Below, piece by piece: positions 1-15,449 of a DNA stretch of 64,000 bases. The stretch comes from Pleurotus ostreatus/Saccharomyces cerevisiae fusant. Lineage: Eukaryota; Opisthokonta. The translations under genes were made by a program, and so were the position numbers. The stretch's first letter is position 1, and each line of letters begins with the position of its first letter. The stretch is from positions 496,001-560,000 of the forward strand of contig JAMQCK010000002.1 of the NCBI GenBank assembly GCA_024196135.1, read 5' to 3'. Under the pieces are notes generated by a model. It ran no database searches. It saw only the letters and a program-made list of their open reading frames with translations, and was not told the DNA's origin.

Positions 1-2569
1 GAGCAAGCAGCCAGTCATGCCATGCTCCTTGAGTATGCCACTTTGGAAGGCGGAAGGGTGAAGGAGAGGTAGAGACACGATCGTCCGTACGGAGTCGATG
101 GTGTGCGTTGGCAAGTGCACCTGGTCGAAGGATGTTGGCATCGACGCTGCAGAATGACCAGTCAGCATTATGTTGCAGTCAGTAATAGGCAAGAACCCTA
201 CCAGACGAGACAATCGTAGGCAACAACCGCTGCTCATGTGGGTCCAAGTCCGGATCCGACTTGACACGCTCGATAATCTCATCCCCATTCTCCTCCGTAT
301 CCTCCGCCTCATCGTCCTCCTCGTCCTGCTCGCGCGCTGCCTTCGTATTCGAGCACGCCTTCGCCCACGCCTTGCGCAGCGTCTGCGTATTCCGCGCCGC
401 CTGCCACGCATTGACCACCGCGCTCCATGGCACGGGCGTCGGCTCCAGCGTGGACCGGCGGCGGGGCACGCCCGGCGTCGCTGCGAGCACGCTGCCCACC
501 GCGCGGTCCGCGACGTGCCGCACCTCCGACCAGAGCTCGAGCTTGTTCCCCCATTCGGCACGCATCTTGTCGAAGGCCTCTTGTGGGAAGTCGGGTGGGG
601 TGACTAGTTGAGCCTCTTCTTGGGGCGGCGGTACTTGGGCAGGCTCTGGTGAAGCTTCGTCTATAGGCGCCTCAGGAGCCGCGTTCGCAGCCTCGACTGG
701 CGTCTCCGGCTCTGCTGTTTCCGGAGTGGAGCTTTCGCTCTCGGCAGGCTGCTCAGCGGCGGCTTCAGTAGCAGGTGCAGCTTCGGAGCCATTTGGTGCA
801 TCGACAGCGACTTTGGGTTGCGGTAGCTTGTCAAGTACGCCGTGGCTCGCGCCCACGCCCATGCGCATCGTCAGCTCGTTGATCTCCTGCCGACGCGCAA
901 TACGACATTTGCGCTCATCCACAGTCGACCGCACGCTCGGTACAACAGTCGAAGTCCGGTAAAAGGGGACCGTGTCCTGCCCCGTCATGCGGGCAAGAGG
1001 CGGAACACCAGGAGCGCCGCTCATCCCGCCATTGGACATCAGGCCGTTGAGAATCGACGAGATACCCGGGTTCTGGCCAAACGTCTGTTCCGGTCCGAGC
1101 ATGACGACTTCGACCTTCTGCTGGGGCACCTCATCGCCGTCGATGCTGGCAGACAGCTTGGGGATGTCGTGGTGGAACGCAGCATCGTTGCGCTCCCAAA
1201 GCTGAAGACGTCGACGCAGTCGCTTCTCGCGCGCCTTCTCCGCCTGCTCGTCCTCGCCGAATGAGGGGGTCTTCTCTCGAGAAGAGGAAGGACGTGCGTT
1301 AGTACGACTCAGCAAGGCAGCAAAGTTGCTCGGTCCGGGAGTCGGTACTGATACGCTTGACGGTGTCAATGGAGGACTTATTCCGAAGACGATGGTGATT
1401 GGCGCCTGGACGGGCAGTTGCGACTTGATGAAACCCCACCGCCGGCGGTCACGAACGGCGTTCAGCAGCGGTGCATACCAGGTCGATGACGTCGCAGCCA
1501 GAGTGGGAAAGTCGCGCACGTAGATTAGTCGAGGCCGGACCTTCTCAGTCTTTGAGGCAGCAGCAGCGGCCTCTGCAGTGTTGCGGAAGGGCGCGTTGAC
1601 TAGGGTGTCAAAGAACGTGCGGATGCGGACGGCGGGATGACTTGGGGAGGTGAGGGCGGCGGCACGCTTGTGGACGCGCGAGCTAGCCATGCGGGGCATG
1701 ACCATGAAGGAGACTGGGGTATTCGGGGTAGCCTGCTGAATCATGGGCTCCACGTCGTCCTCGTCCGCGTCTTCCTCTTGCTCATCGTTGCGAACGACCT
1801 GGGGGGCGGTTTGGTGTAGAGGATTGCGGGGAAGCTGTAGGGTAGCAGCGGCTGAGGAGCGTAAGCGAGGATTGAGTCAGTAAAACGTAGACATACCTTT
1901 GCCGAAGTGACCATGCTCTCCTGCTGCAAGCTGCACGGCGTCCAGCACTATAACTTCCGATCCTGTCCTTCGCGCGAGCTCCCATACTGTTGCGTCCACC
2001 ACATAGTCTCCACCCTCGATTGGGCAGTACAAGGCAAGTGTGGGCTCAGACTTGAGCGTCGGCGTAGGGTTGTACGCAGCGTTGTGCTGCGTCTGTGGAT
2101 GGAAGGTGGCGTGGAGGTGGTCGAGCGCCTCGTCCAGGATCTCCTGGGGCGGCAGGGCCTCCTGCAACTTGAAGGTCTCGGGGAACGGCGTCTCCTCTGG
2201 CGTCCAGATGATCTTCAAGTCCTCCGGCAGCTCTATGCGGGGCAGCTGGGGTTCGGTCAATGACGCGAGGAGCCGTGACTTGCGCCGGTGCTTTTCAGCT
2301 TCCTCTAGCGGTCCTGTCGGCGGCGTCACTCCCTCCGGTGGTGGTGCGCCTGGCGCAGAGTCTCGTGGCGCATCCGCAACATCCCTGGTTGTTGAAGTAG
2401 AGGTTCCCGGCTCGTCGTTGGCCGGTGTGGACGATGACCAGCGTCTCGGGCTACGTCGGGCGCCAGTGATGGTCTGTGTCGCGTGTACAGCGACAACGAC
2501 GGGGTGCGGGGCGCCCGAAGACGCCTTGAGCAGCGCGCGCGAGCTTCTGCGGACGGCGCTGGACCGCAT
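1..2569 (-). CDS. Mitochondrial-type AAA ATPase, partial (C-terminus beyond the window)
   Basis: Exons (minus strand) are 2569-1897, 1851-202 and 146-<1, joined across introns of 45 and 55 bp with GT/AG ends and matching phase 1. The N-terminus is Arg/Ser-rich without acids, like a mitochondrial targeting peptide. A stretch reading YVVDATVWELARRTGSE follows, then a long Pro/Ala/Glu-rich linker. The last exon reads HTIDSVRTIVSLPLLHP and then GILKEHGMTGCLL, the lead-in to a Walker A motif, which would lie just off the left edge. That block is typical of the Msp1-like AAA ATPases of fungal mitochondria (family knowledge). The stop codon at 179 lies inside the second intron and is not the real end. 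About 790 residues are visible. The exact substrate is unknown. Confidence 0.8.
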
Positions 2570-2686
2570 TGACAGTCAGCTTAGAGGCGCGCAGACGCGA
2601 TTCACGAGATTTGACTACACTCGATCAGCCGCTTGGACCACCGCCCCTTGTCTTCATCGTTGACGCCGACGCCGACGACCGCGACG
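2570..2686. promoter_or_regulatory. Short divergent intergenic region
   Basis: Only 117 bp separate the start codons of the AAA ATPase (minus) and the EF-hand-like gene (plus), so both promoters must share or overlap this space. I see no clear TATA box. Confidence 0.4.
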
Positions 2687-3410
2687 ATGCCAGTAGACAG
2701 CGAACGGGACAGCGCTACGCCGCGCCCAGAGACCCCCGAGCCGTCGTCCGTACAGGGGCGGCGCAACACGGGCGACGTACAGCTCCTCGACACCGAGGGC
2801 AGCATCTCCCCACAGGTGCATCCCCCGCCCGCCGCCGCGCGCCCCGCGTTCTGACGTCGCTCTCGCAAGTGCAGCTGGAGGCCTGTCTGCAGCATATATT
2901 TGCCAAGTACTGCACGCCGCAGGCGCAGCACTCCGCCGTGCGCGCTCGAAAATCCCTCTTGACGGCACCAGAGGGCGCGTATCTCTCGTCTGAGGGCCTC
3001 GATGCGTGGGCAAAGGACACCAACGGCGCACCGTTCCCCCAGGAGACGAAGGATGAGCTCATCGAGTTTCTCGATGTGACGCCCGACGGCGGCTTGACGT
3101 GTGTTCGTTTCCCTCCACCCGTTGCCACTTCCCTGATCGGCTCCCAGCTTCAAAGGCTTCCTACAAATATATCAGCTCCAGACCGAGAACGACGAGGAGG
3201 AGACCTGGAGGGACCTTGTACGTTCGTCATGACCGCTTCGTGATTGCCTTTAACCCCCCCCCCCCCCCCTCAGGCGAACCACGGCTTCGATCGTACATTA
3301 AGCCTCGTCTCCACCCGCCGAGAAGATTATGAGGAGATAGCCAAGTTCGTTGCAGTTCTTCTCTCTTTCACCGATCACTTATCCATCTTACCAGACCCAA
3401 CTCTTCATGA
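2687..3410 (+). CDS. Small EF-hand-like protein
   Basis: Five exons are proposed: 2687-2815, 2875-3098, 3148-3217, 3274-3344 and 3395-3410, giving 169 aa. Introns are 49-59 bp. The third has an acceptor preceded by 16 consecutive C. The N-terminus is acidic and Pro-rich. The core reads QLEACLQHIFAKYC, then FLDVTPDGGLTFKGFL, a 12-residue EF-hand-like loop with Asp at positions 1 and 5 and Gly at 6 but Gly instead of Glu at 12, then QLQTENDEEETWRDL and NHGFDRTL. The loop followed by an ETW..L..(F/Y)G motif resembles the EF-hand region of Miro-type proteins, but no GTPase is present; this link is inference. If the last intron is not removed, the ORF would run to 3465 instead. Ca2+ binding is possible but unproven. 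Confidence 0.65.
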
Positions 3411-3842
3411 CCCTGTGGAGGATGGCATGCCTCGTGGCTCGCGCCTTCACACCGAATCAGGATAGCGACACTGCATTCACCTCACGCCCACAACGTCAGG
3501 ACACCACATATCACGTCCTGCCGCACCCCAGGCTCTTTCGCCGGTATTAGAATGACTCACGAATTCTCTTGTGTTCATGCCGTCGACGACTTTCATGTTT
3601 TCCTGCTATACGACCGAAGTGTACATTAATGTTGCCCTGCCTTTGTAGGGCATCAAATTGACCATTTTACTGCTACGTCCGAGATCTAGTCCGTTCATTG
3701 TAATCTGCACTAGGCCGGGCAGGACGCGCAGGGAAGCTCACCAGTTCACTGTTGATCATGAAGTTGTCTCCCGGAGCCCGGCCCGCGCCACCGCCCTCTG
3801 CTTTCGTCGATCATCGCTGTCTGGAGGTCAATCACCCTCAGT
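3411..3842. other. Intergenic region
   Basis: About 430 bp holding the 3' end of the EF-hand-like gene and the promoter of the AlkB gene. No conserved ORF or repeat is visible. Confidence 0.4.
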
Positions 3843-5391
3843 ATGGCAGCCCTCCTCAATCCCACCAGCCCCGAATACAAGAAGGCGCGGAAGCAACACT
3901 TCAAATCTCTTCGCAATCGTCAACACGATGACTCCGCCTGGACACCTTTCCGCGCCGCAGAGAAGCACTATAAAGCGCGCTTCCCCCCACCAGATCTATC
4001 GAATGTCCTCGACCTTGCTCTCCTAGATCCCGCGAGGAAAGAGGAAGTAGCAGCGGGAGGCTGGAGAGGTAGTATCAGTATCGAAGGATCGGAATACAGA
4101 CAACTTGAGAGCGCAAATTCGAGAGCGTTCGCCCTGCCCCACATCCCAGGTGCGCCGGGCGATGCTTCGCGATTGCTGGCAGCTTACCGAACATAGGCGT
4201 ATGTTAGGCTTAATAATTCTCCCCTGCTTCGTCTGTCATGAGAAGCAAAAGGAGCTCATTCGCTGGGCGATCGCCGAGCACGCCAAACCGCCGACGGAGA
4301 CGAACCTCGACATTCATTATGTTGTCCCCGAAGAGGGTGTCTGGCAAGCATGGCTAAACTCTAAGGAAGACCCCGCGAAGGACTCCACAGCCATTCCAAA
4401 AGCTACTCTACCCGATGCCGCGCACACTGCTATCCCCTCATCCCCTCCCGGCCCTCGTCAGCTCATCAACAATGAGCCCGCCTCCCCAGCCAACTTCACC
4501 TCCATCGCACACGCCGAGAAGATCCCTCAACCTCCCTCACCCACTGTCAAGCCCGTTCCGACATCGAGTTTGCTCAGGAAACTACGCTGGGCGAATTTGG
4601 GGTGGTTCTACCACTGGGGTACAAAGCAGTACGACTTCGCGAAGGGCCCAGACGCGATCGATGAGAGGGTGAGGGCGCTATGTAGGGAAGCGGTGCATAG
4701 TGTGAATTGGAGGGAGGTTTTTGACGGGAGGGAAGGCGATTGGGGAGAAGAGAGTGATGAGTGGAAGACCTGGAGGGAGACGTATGGTACGCTTGTCCAA
4801 TGATCTTTTGCGCGCTTTATGAGTTTCTGACGATCTTTAATAGAGCCAGACGCGGGTATCGTCAATTTCTACCAGACCAAGGTAGACTGACTTTGTCTGG
4901 GATTCTATCGACGATTGACTCTCGATCAGGACACGCTCATGGGCCATGTCGACCGGTCGGAAGTATGTGCGACGTCGCCGTTAGTTTCTATATCGTGAGT
5001 GCACCTTCCGTACTATGATTCATTTTGAATACTAAAGCAACCAGGTTGGGGAACGCAGCTGTCTTCCTCATCGGCGGCACGACCCGAGAATCAGTACCAA
5101 CACCCGTCCTCTTACGCTCCGGAGACGTCGTCATCATGTCAGGACCTGCTTGCAGGAGAGCGTACCATGGTGCGTAGCGTCATATTGTCGACCGGCTCTT
5201 CATATGACCTCGTCGCCTTCTTCTATCTAGGCGTACCACGAATACTAGAAGACACGCTTCCGCCGCATCTCTGCAGCAACGGCGATCCCGATTGGGAGCC
5301 TTTCAAAGAGTACATGCAGACGACGCGCGTGAACGTCAATGTTCGACAAGTATTCCCCAAGGGCTTCGACCCTGCAGTCGTCAAACCCTAA
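3843..5391 (+). CDS. ALKBH1: AlkB-family Fe(II)/2-oxoglutarate dioxygenase (ALKBH1-like)
   Basis: Six exons (3843-4149, 4208-4786, 4844-4881, 4930-4994, 5045-5169, 5231-5391) give 424 aa with consistent phases. Family members oxidatively remove methyl groups from nucleic acids using Fe(II) and 2-oxoglutarate. Visible signatures: LRWANLGWFYHWGTKQYDF near the middle, then PDAGIVNFYQTKDTLMGHVDRSE with the HxD iron ligands at about His314 and Asp316, LGNAAVFLIGG, a core strand reading LRSGDVVIMSGP, and RRAYHGVPRI carrying the third iron ligand His (about 371) and the 2-oxoglutarate Arg. The order and spacing fit ALKBH1/bacterial AlkB rather than other dioxygenases. A His/Pro-rich insert before the catalytic core is fungal-style linker. 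Substrate (tRNA, DNA or mitochondrial RNA) cannot be told from sequence. Confidence 0.9.
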
Positions 5392-5661
5392 ACATTGCGG
5401 TCCTTGGGCGTCGTCTCTGGTTTGTATGTAGCTACAAATATCATCTCTGTCTGTTCGAGTGCGATTCGTTTTTACCACAAATGGGCGCTGCCTCAAACAG
5501 TGCATCTGTGAGCTACTTTCCCGACCTTTATCACGCTGTATCACTGACATGCTCCAAGGCCGTCGTAAATAAACCCACAATGGTCATAGATTATCATGAA
5601 GTTCCACCTATAAATAAATAAACTATCCATCCCCCAGTCCAAATTCCATTATACCCCTACT

Positions 5662-6096
5662 TCAGCAGGTGCCCTCGTTGTCAATCTCGATGCGCTTGCC
5701 ATCGGGGACATCGTCCGGGTGGTTGTTGTACCTATAAGATGGTGAGCATGGTTGCATCAACGTGGGATGACCGCGCCACTCGACTCACCAGATGTAGTGC
5801 CCATTGAGCGCCCAGCCATAGTTAATGCGGATGCGGTTGCACTAGAAGGAGGCGTCAGCGTTGCGAACTGTCTCGTCCAAGTCGCCAATAAGGGCCTAAT
5901 CGCTAGCCAAGGTAGCCAACAAGAGTCGCAAACTCACCCTCGTCTCCAGATGGCACGCGTCCGCGCCCCCACCAGGCGGGCAGTTGATGAGGTTTTGCGG
6001 GTTCGTCGGGTCCGTCTGGCGCTTCTCGGCCGCGGCGGCGGCGGAAGCGAGGCCGGCGAAGAACGCGACGGGAACGGCGAGGAGGGTGAAGCGCAT
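5662..6096 (-). CDS. Small secreted cysteine protein, paralog A
   Basis: Three exons on the minus strand (6096-5938, 5841-5789, 5731-5662) encode 93 aa. The start MRFTLLAVPVAFFAGLASA is a clear signal peptide, followed by a KR pair that could be a processing site. The mature part has four Cys: INCPPGGGADAC, then CNRIRINYGW, and a C-terminal GTC just before the stop. Introns are 96 and 57 bp. The divergent neighbour at 6920-7362 has the same exon layout, the same NCPP-GGAD-C block, the same C.NRIRINYG block and the same HYIW. The pair is therefore a local duplication. Function is unknown; secretion is the only safe inference. Base use is ordinary. Confidence 0.82.
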
Positions 6097-6182
6097 GGTG
6101 AGTTGGTCGGTGAAGAGGGTGAGTGAGGAGAAAGAAGGCTGAGGGGCTGTGGATGGAGAGTGAAGGTGAAATTACTTTCCTC

Positions 6183-6187
6183 TTATA
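6183..6187 (-). promoter_or_regulatory. TATA box of secreted paralog A
   Basis: Reads CATATAAG on the minus strand, about 87 bp upstream of the ATG at 6096. Confidence 0.55.
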
Positions 6188-6812
6188 TGCGCACGTTGTA
6201 GCCTGACATTGTCTTGCAGCGCCGGCTGTGCTACCCTCGAGACCTAGGGCCATGCTCGCAAGGAGGACCGTGCTCGCCAGCAGGCGCTCTGAAGACTATT
6301 CACCTCGCTCGCTGATCAAACATGTTCACACGAAGCAAGCAAGACGAATTTTCCTGTTTGGTTTAGCCTAACGGAGAAAGCGAGGTCGATGTTCCCCACA
6401 CCCTGCAGGCTGCAGCGCTCCACTACAGCGTGCTCGCGGTGGCATACGCCGTACAGTAGTACGTCTCACGCTCTGGCGGCAGCGGCCCGTCGCGCACCGC
6501 TCGATAGAACAGTGATTAGAATCCAAAGAGATGAAGTTTCGAAAGTGTTTCCACCAGGAGGTTATGTACGTCTATTTGTTCGATGCTGTGATCCTTTCTT
6601 GCTCTCTAAGCTCGCTGAACGCGCTCACAGAGCAGAGCCTGCCTCATGGCTTGCAAACACAGTTATTTGTCTCTGTGAAACCGCCTCGTACATTCATCTT
6701 CGAGACCGAGCCAGCATCCTGAACTCCGCCAGCGTCCGACAACAGCGGCCTTCCTGAACTCGTACTGAGCTCTTCGCCTGTGTGGACTGGCTATGCTCGG
6801 ATAAGTTCGTCG

Positions 6813-6819
6813 TATATAA
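6813..6819 (+). promoter_or_regulatory. TATA box of secreted paralog B
   Basis: TATATAA about 100 bp upstream of the ATG at 6920, the same spacing as seen for the other secreted-protein genes in this window. Confidence 0.6.
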
Positions 6820-6919
6820 GCTCGACATATCCTCACTCCTCTCCATCAGCCAGCCACCCAGCCTCGGACACCAACAGCCTCCTTCACTACCAGCTTCTCT
6901 CAATCCCATCCTCTTCACG

Positions 6920-7362
6920 ATGCACACATTTACCCCCTTCGCCGCTCTCGTGTCCCTCGCTGCGTTCGCTGCCGCGATCCGCAACCCCAACAACCCCGCG
7001 GACCCCATCAACTGCCCGCCCAGCGGTGGTGCGGATTTGTGCTCCAAGGAGACGAAGGTGAGTTGGGCTTTTGTGGCAATTAGTCAAAGGCGTTGGACGT
7101 TGGGGCTGCGTCCTGCACCCTGCGACCAGTTTTTTTATCTTCTGGTGATTGAACAGCTGGCTGACGCTCCTCTAGTGCAGCAACCGCATTCGTATCAACT
7201 ACGGTCAGACCGAACAGGGCCACTACATCTGGTACCTGTGCGCACTCGCTTACTTTGATAAACCCATCTTCTTTGCTGACTTTCCTTCGCAGTAACAACT
7301 ACGACCCGAACAACCTTCCTCAGGGTATCCAGATTACCACTGACACCGTGTCGACTTGCTAG
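6920..7362 (+). CDS. Small secreted cysteine protein, paralog B
   Basis: Exons 6920-7057, 7176-7237 and 7293-7362 give 89 aa. The first 19-20 residues (MHTFTPFAALVSLAAFAAA) form a signal peptide. The mature chain has INCPPSGGADLC, CSNRIRINYG, GHYIW and a final STC before the stop, matching paralog A. The donor of intron 2 is ambiguous: GTGCGC at 7238 gives HYIWYLNNYDPNN, which aligns better with paralog A; GTACCT at 7232 would give HYICNNYD instead. Both keep frame. Like paralog A it lacks any enzyme motif. Candidate roles are effector-like or cell-wall small secreted proteins, unproven. Confidence 0.82.
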
Positions 7363-7673
7363 ATATCGGGGCATTGACGGCTGCTTGATATGACGCGACA
7401 TGGGAGACGACCAACCACGATATTTCAGCTGCTGTCTATTTATCTACTGTAATCCATTGACGAGTCATGATTGGGAATTTGGCCTCTATCATATCCTCCT
7501 TGCTCGACTCTGAACTATATGTCGACGCTGCAACAGTCGCCTTGCGGCCTAAGTTCAACATTGAAGCACATGATTGCGGGAAAGTGATCATTAGTGATGC
7601 CACGATCACCGGCGCTTGTTCTCGACCTGCTTTCGTCCACCATCATCTACACTCTCAAGCAGTACAGCCCAGC
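7363..7673. other. Intergenic region
   Basis: About 310 bp with the 3' end of secreted paralog B and the promoter of SPF45. Nothing else seen. Confidence 0.4.
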
Positions 7674-9864
<2,191 letters not shown>

Positions 9865-10077
9865 TCTGTGTTCTGTCCTCGGAATGGTGTACAGTGCTAT
9901 ATCTATTGCATGTTTTCCTCTGCTTGTTCTGCAATTCGTGCTGCAGCTGTATGGGTGCCAGTCATTTGTTGAGTTCCAAGCCAATGAACGCGAAATAATG
10001 ATTATCAGGGTAATGATACAATCCGTACGTTCAGTGTTCACTCCGTAAGTACATGCACAGAACGCGCCTGCATGCGT

Positions 10078-12521
<2,444 letters not shown>

Positions 12522-12780
12522 GGCGGAGTGAAGACAAGACGCGCGCAATGACGCCCGCCCGCTCAAGAATCCAGAAAACAGCCGGCGATGCCGGCCAATC
12601 ATCGCTCGTGATTTTCGCATGCGCCCGGTCCGCGACGTTCCGAGATGTGAACCCCGCGTTCTCCCGGCGTCGAGGTCACGGTTCGACTTTATTGGTCACC
12701 TCAGACAGCAAGTACGTTGTAGAGTACTATAGCTATGGATACAGTGCGATTCCAGCATTATTCAAGTCCAAAGCCTCCCT

Positions 12781-15449
12781 CTACAGCACTCCCAACGGGT
12801 CTCGCGGTACATCTCTGCGCTCTGGCGCTGCGGACTCCTCGGCAGCCTTCCGACCTTGCCCTGCCAGAGGTGCCGTCGGCAGCGCCGGCCTGCTCGCACC
12901 TGCACCGGCAGGTGGCCCTCTACGAGGTATCGTCGCAGGCGGTAGATCTCGCCGTGCAGTGGGAAGTGACGCCGGCCCGATGGTCGAAGTTGCTGGACTG
13001 CTGGGTTCGGATGCCCCACGAGGGATGGGTGGCGTTGGCACGACAGGCGAAGGTGCAGCCTCAGGTGGTTGCACCGGTAGCCTCTGCGTAAGACTGGGAT
13101 CCCGCCCATGAGCAGCAGCCGTCCTCCGCCTCCGCTCCTCCTCCCCATACAATCTCTCCTCGTCCAACTCGCCGGGTTTGCACCCGCCCTTGAGCAGAAT
13201 ATCTCTCACATATAGGAGCGACCCCATCGCGTCCTGCTTTGCCTTCCGCTGCGCAACGTCTGTGACCGATCCCTCTGCGGCAGGCGCACCTAGACCGCCC
13301 TGCTGCAGCGTGTACGCCACCCAGGCAAGCGACTCCCCCAATTTTTGGTTCGTCGCCTGTAGGTCGGCCATCGAATCCCGTTCGCCGTCGAAGCGCGGCG
13401 CGCGGGCTTCCCAAGGTGTTCGCGAACCCCGCGTGCGCTCGTCGAGCAGCGCAAATGAAGTCCCCGTTGGGGAAAGAGGCTGCCGTACGAGCGAAGAGAG
13501 CTCTGGGATGTTCTTCTGCAGAGATCAATCAGCGGCGATCCTAGGGAGGACGGATCGTCGTTCTTACCTTGAGCTCGGAGACTGCACTCATGATATTGTT
13601 GATCCCCAGTCCCTCCCCACGCTCCATCAGTCCCTTCGCTAGCATTTCTGGTATGCCGAATTGCGATGCCGAACCCTGCCTCGCATGACCTCTCGGAGGC
13701 GCATGCGATGTCGCAGGACTCGCCCCGGAGTACGAGTTCGTTTTTGGCCTTCCTCGCGCAGGCCGTCGAGGAGGTGTAGGCGGTGGCTGGGGAACCTCGC
13801 TCGGTATGCCCAGCATATTTCTATTTTGCATCATGATCGTCGCTCCTGTCGCCGGAGAGGGAGAGGACTGCAGCTCAATTGCCTGCTTGATGAGTAAGGT
13901 CGTATGCAAAGTTCCATCGGCCAATGTCGTTCTAGGCGGACTTGGGTATCGGAGAAGCGCGGTCAGTTGGCCACTATAGTCGGCGGGAATGACTTGCGTA
14001 AAGTGAGCCATAGGCAGTGTCTTTCGAAGAAGGACACTTACGTTCGTTTCGTATCCGGATGAGCATGGCTACGCATATCCAAGGTGCGAGCTCCAGTGCT
14101 GGGTCGTATGCAAATAGGCCATCCCACAGGCGCATTGCATCAGCCAGAGGAAACTCGCGCGTGAACAGAAGCCGTAGCCATCGACTATTTGCTACTCGGT
14201 CAGTAGCTGGTCGAAGGGCCCTTGAGTACAGCTACTCACATTCCATATATCTGCGGCTCAATCCCCGCACCCTGAACTTTACCCCACAACAGCGGATCAA
14301 TCGAGCGAAGGAGGGTCGACTGGATGCGATTGCAAGCCAGCACCACCGGGCTGACGTATGGCTTGAGCTCGAGCTTGCCGTTCGTCGAGGTTGATTGGAT
14401 AGGCGATGAGGGCAGAGAGGGCTCGCGCCACTCGTACCACTGTGAAGCGCCTCGCATCACAGCGCTGAACAATGCCCACGCATCAGCAGCGACCCACGTC
14501 CGGGAGCACAGCTCGCGAAGGGTAGCATCCTCAGTGGTGGCTGGCTCATCTTCCGAAAGCGCGTCAAAGTCGACAGCATAGTAGATCGGCGCAAGCAGCT
14601 CGTGCATGCCTGTATATATGTGAGCGAGGTCGCGTTACGAGATGGAATGTGCACAACCTTGCCGATAGCCGATCTCTGGGTTCGTCGCGCAGTAGAGAAA
14701 GAGGATGTCAGTGAGATGCGTCTGGACGTCTGCATCGCGGAAGAAGTCGATTTCTGGGAACCTGGAGAGCGTGAGCGATGGTTCAACCACAGCGGTTCCG
14801 GACGTACGTCCGCTCGACATCCTGCGCGATCGTCTTGCGAAGCTCCATAGATGCGAACCACTCCGTCCATGGATTCTACATGGGGTCAGTCTCTGCGTCT
14901 GAGTGAAGGGTCAGTCTAAACGCACCTTATCATGCAAACTCAACGGATTGTTCATCTCCAAGTTATCGACCTTCCTGGTCGTGCGTAACTCCGTCGCTGA
15001 CCCTCCTGGCACGGTGAAGCCTTCTGCGTAGCCTCCATCTGGTGCTTTGAATTTGTCGAGCATGACGCGTACAAAGTCGCGTCTTGACGCGCGAAGACTG
15101 CCTATCGGAGGCTTCACTTCAAGACTTGCGGACGTATCCAGCGGCTCCTCTTGGTGCAGGAGGAATAACTGGAGGTCGTTGAGCCATGGTGACAATGGTT
15201 GTAAGTCGTAGCGCACCTTCCATGCAAGGCTCCTGCCCGCAACGCATACCGAGTTTCCCTGCTCATAGTCGAGCAATCGGTCGGCGATGGCGTTGTCCTT
15301 CAACTTCGCCAAGCTCGCTTTGGACTCGAACAGTCGCTCATATACATTCCTGACCGCTGATCAGTTATCAGAAGGCGCGTGATCCTCGTGTTCCCTCACC
15401 TCAGAAGGCCTCGAGGCGCCCGAGGGTGACTCTCATCCGCGACCGCCAT
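12781..15449 (-). CDS. TBC-domain Rab GTPase-activating protein (TBC1D5-like)
   Basis: Eight exons (15449-15400, 15349-14926, 14875-14808, 14761-14658, 14609-14240, 14184-14042, 13992-13568, 13515-12781) give 772 aa. The N-terminal part reads GRSLAWKVRYDL, the entry of a TBC domain. Catalytic elements are visible: IAQDVERTFPEIDFF with the arginine finger, and NPEIGYRQGMHELLAPI with the glutamine finger. The long insert between these and IRWLRLLFTREFPL, followed by LWDGLFAYDP, is the TBC1D5 pattern. The C-terminal 300 residues are Pro/Ser-rich with a short coiled-coil-like stretch. TBC1D5 proteins act on Rab7 with retromer (family knowledge); the target here is inference. The start MAVADES is chosen because an in-frame stop lies two codons upstream. 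Confidence 0.9.

Larger units (their letters stand above)
6097..6919. promoter_or_regulatory. Divergent intergenic region between the two secreted paralogs
   Basis: About 820 bp feeding both secreted-protein genes. Each side has a TATA box 90-100 bp from its start codon (listed separately). The rest shows short ORFs without family resemblance. Confidence 0.5.

Noticed and set aside
179..1753. Single-exon 524-aa gene
   Set aside because: Both its start and stop are artefacts: the upstream exon joins at 1851 and the stop lies inside an intron.
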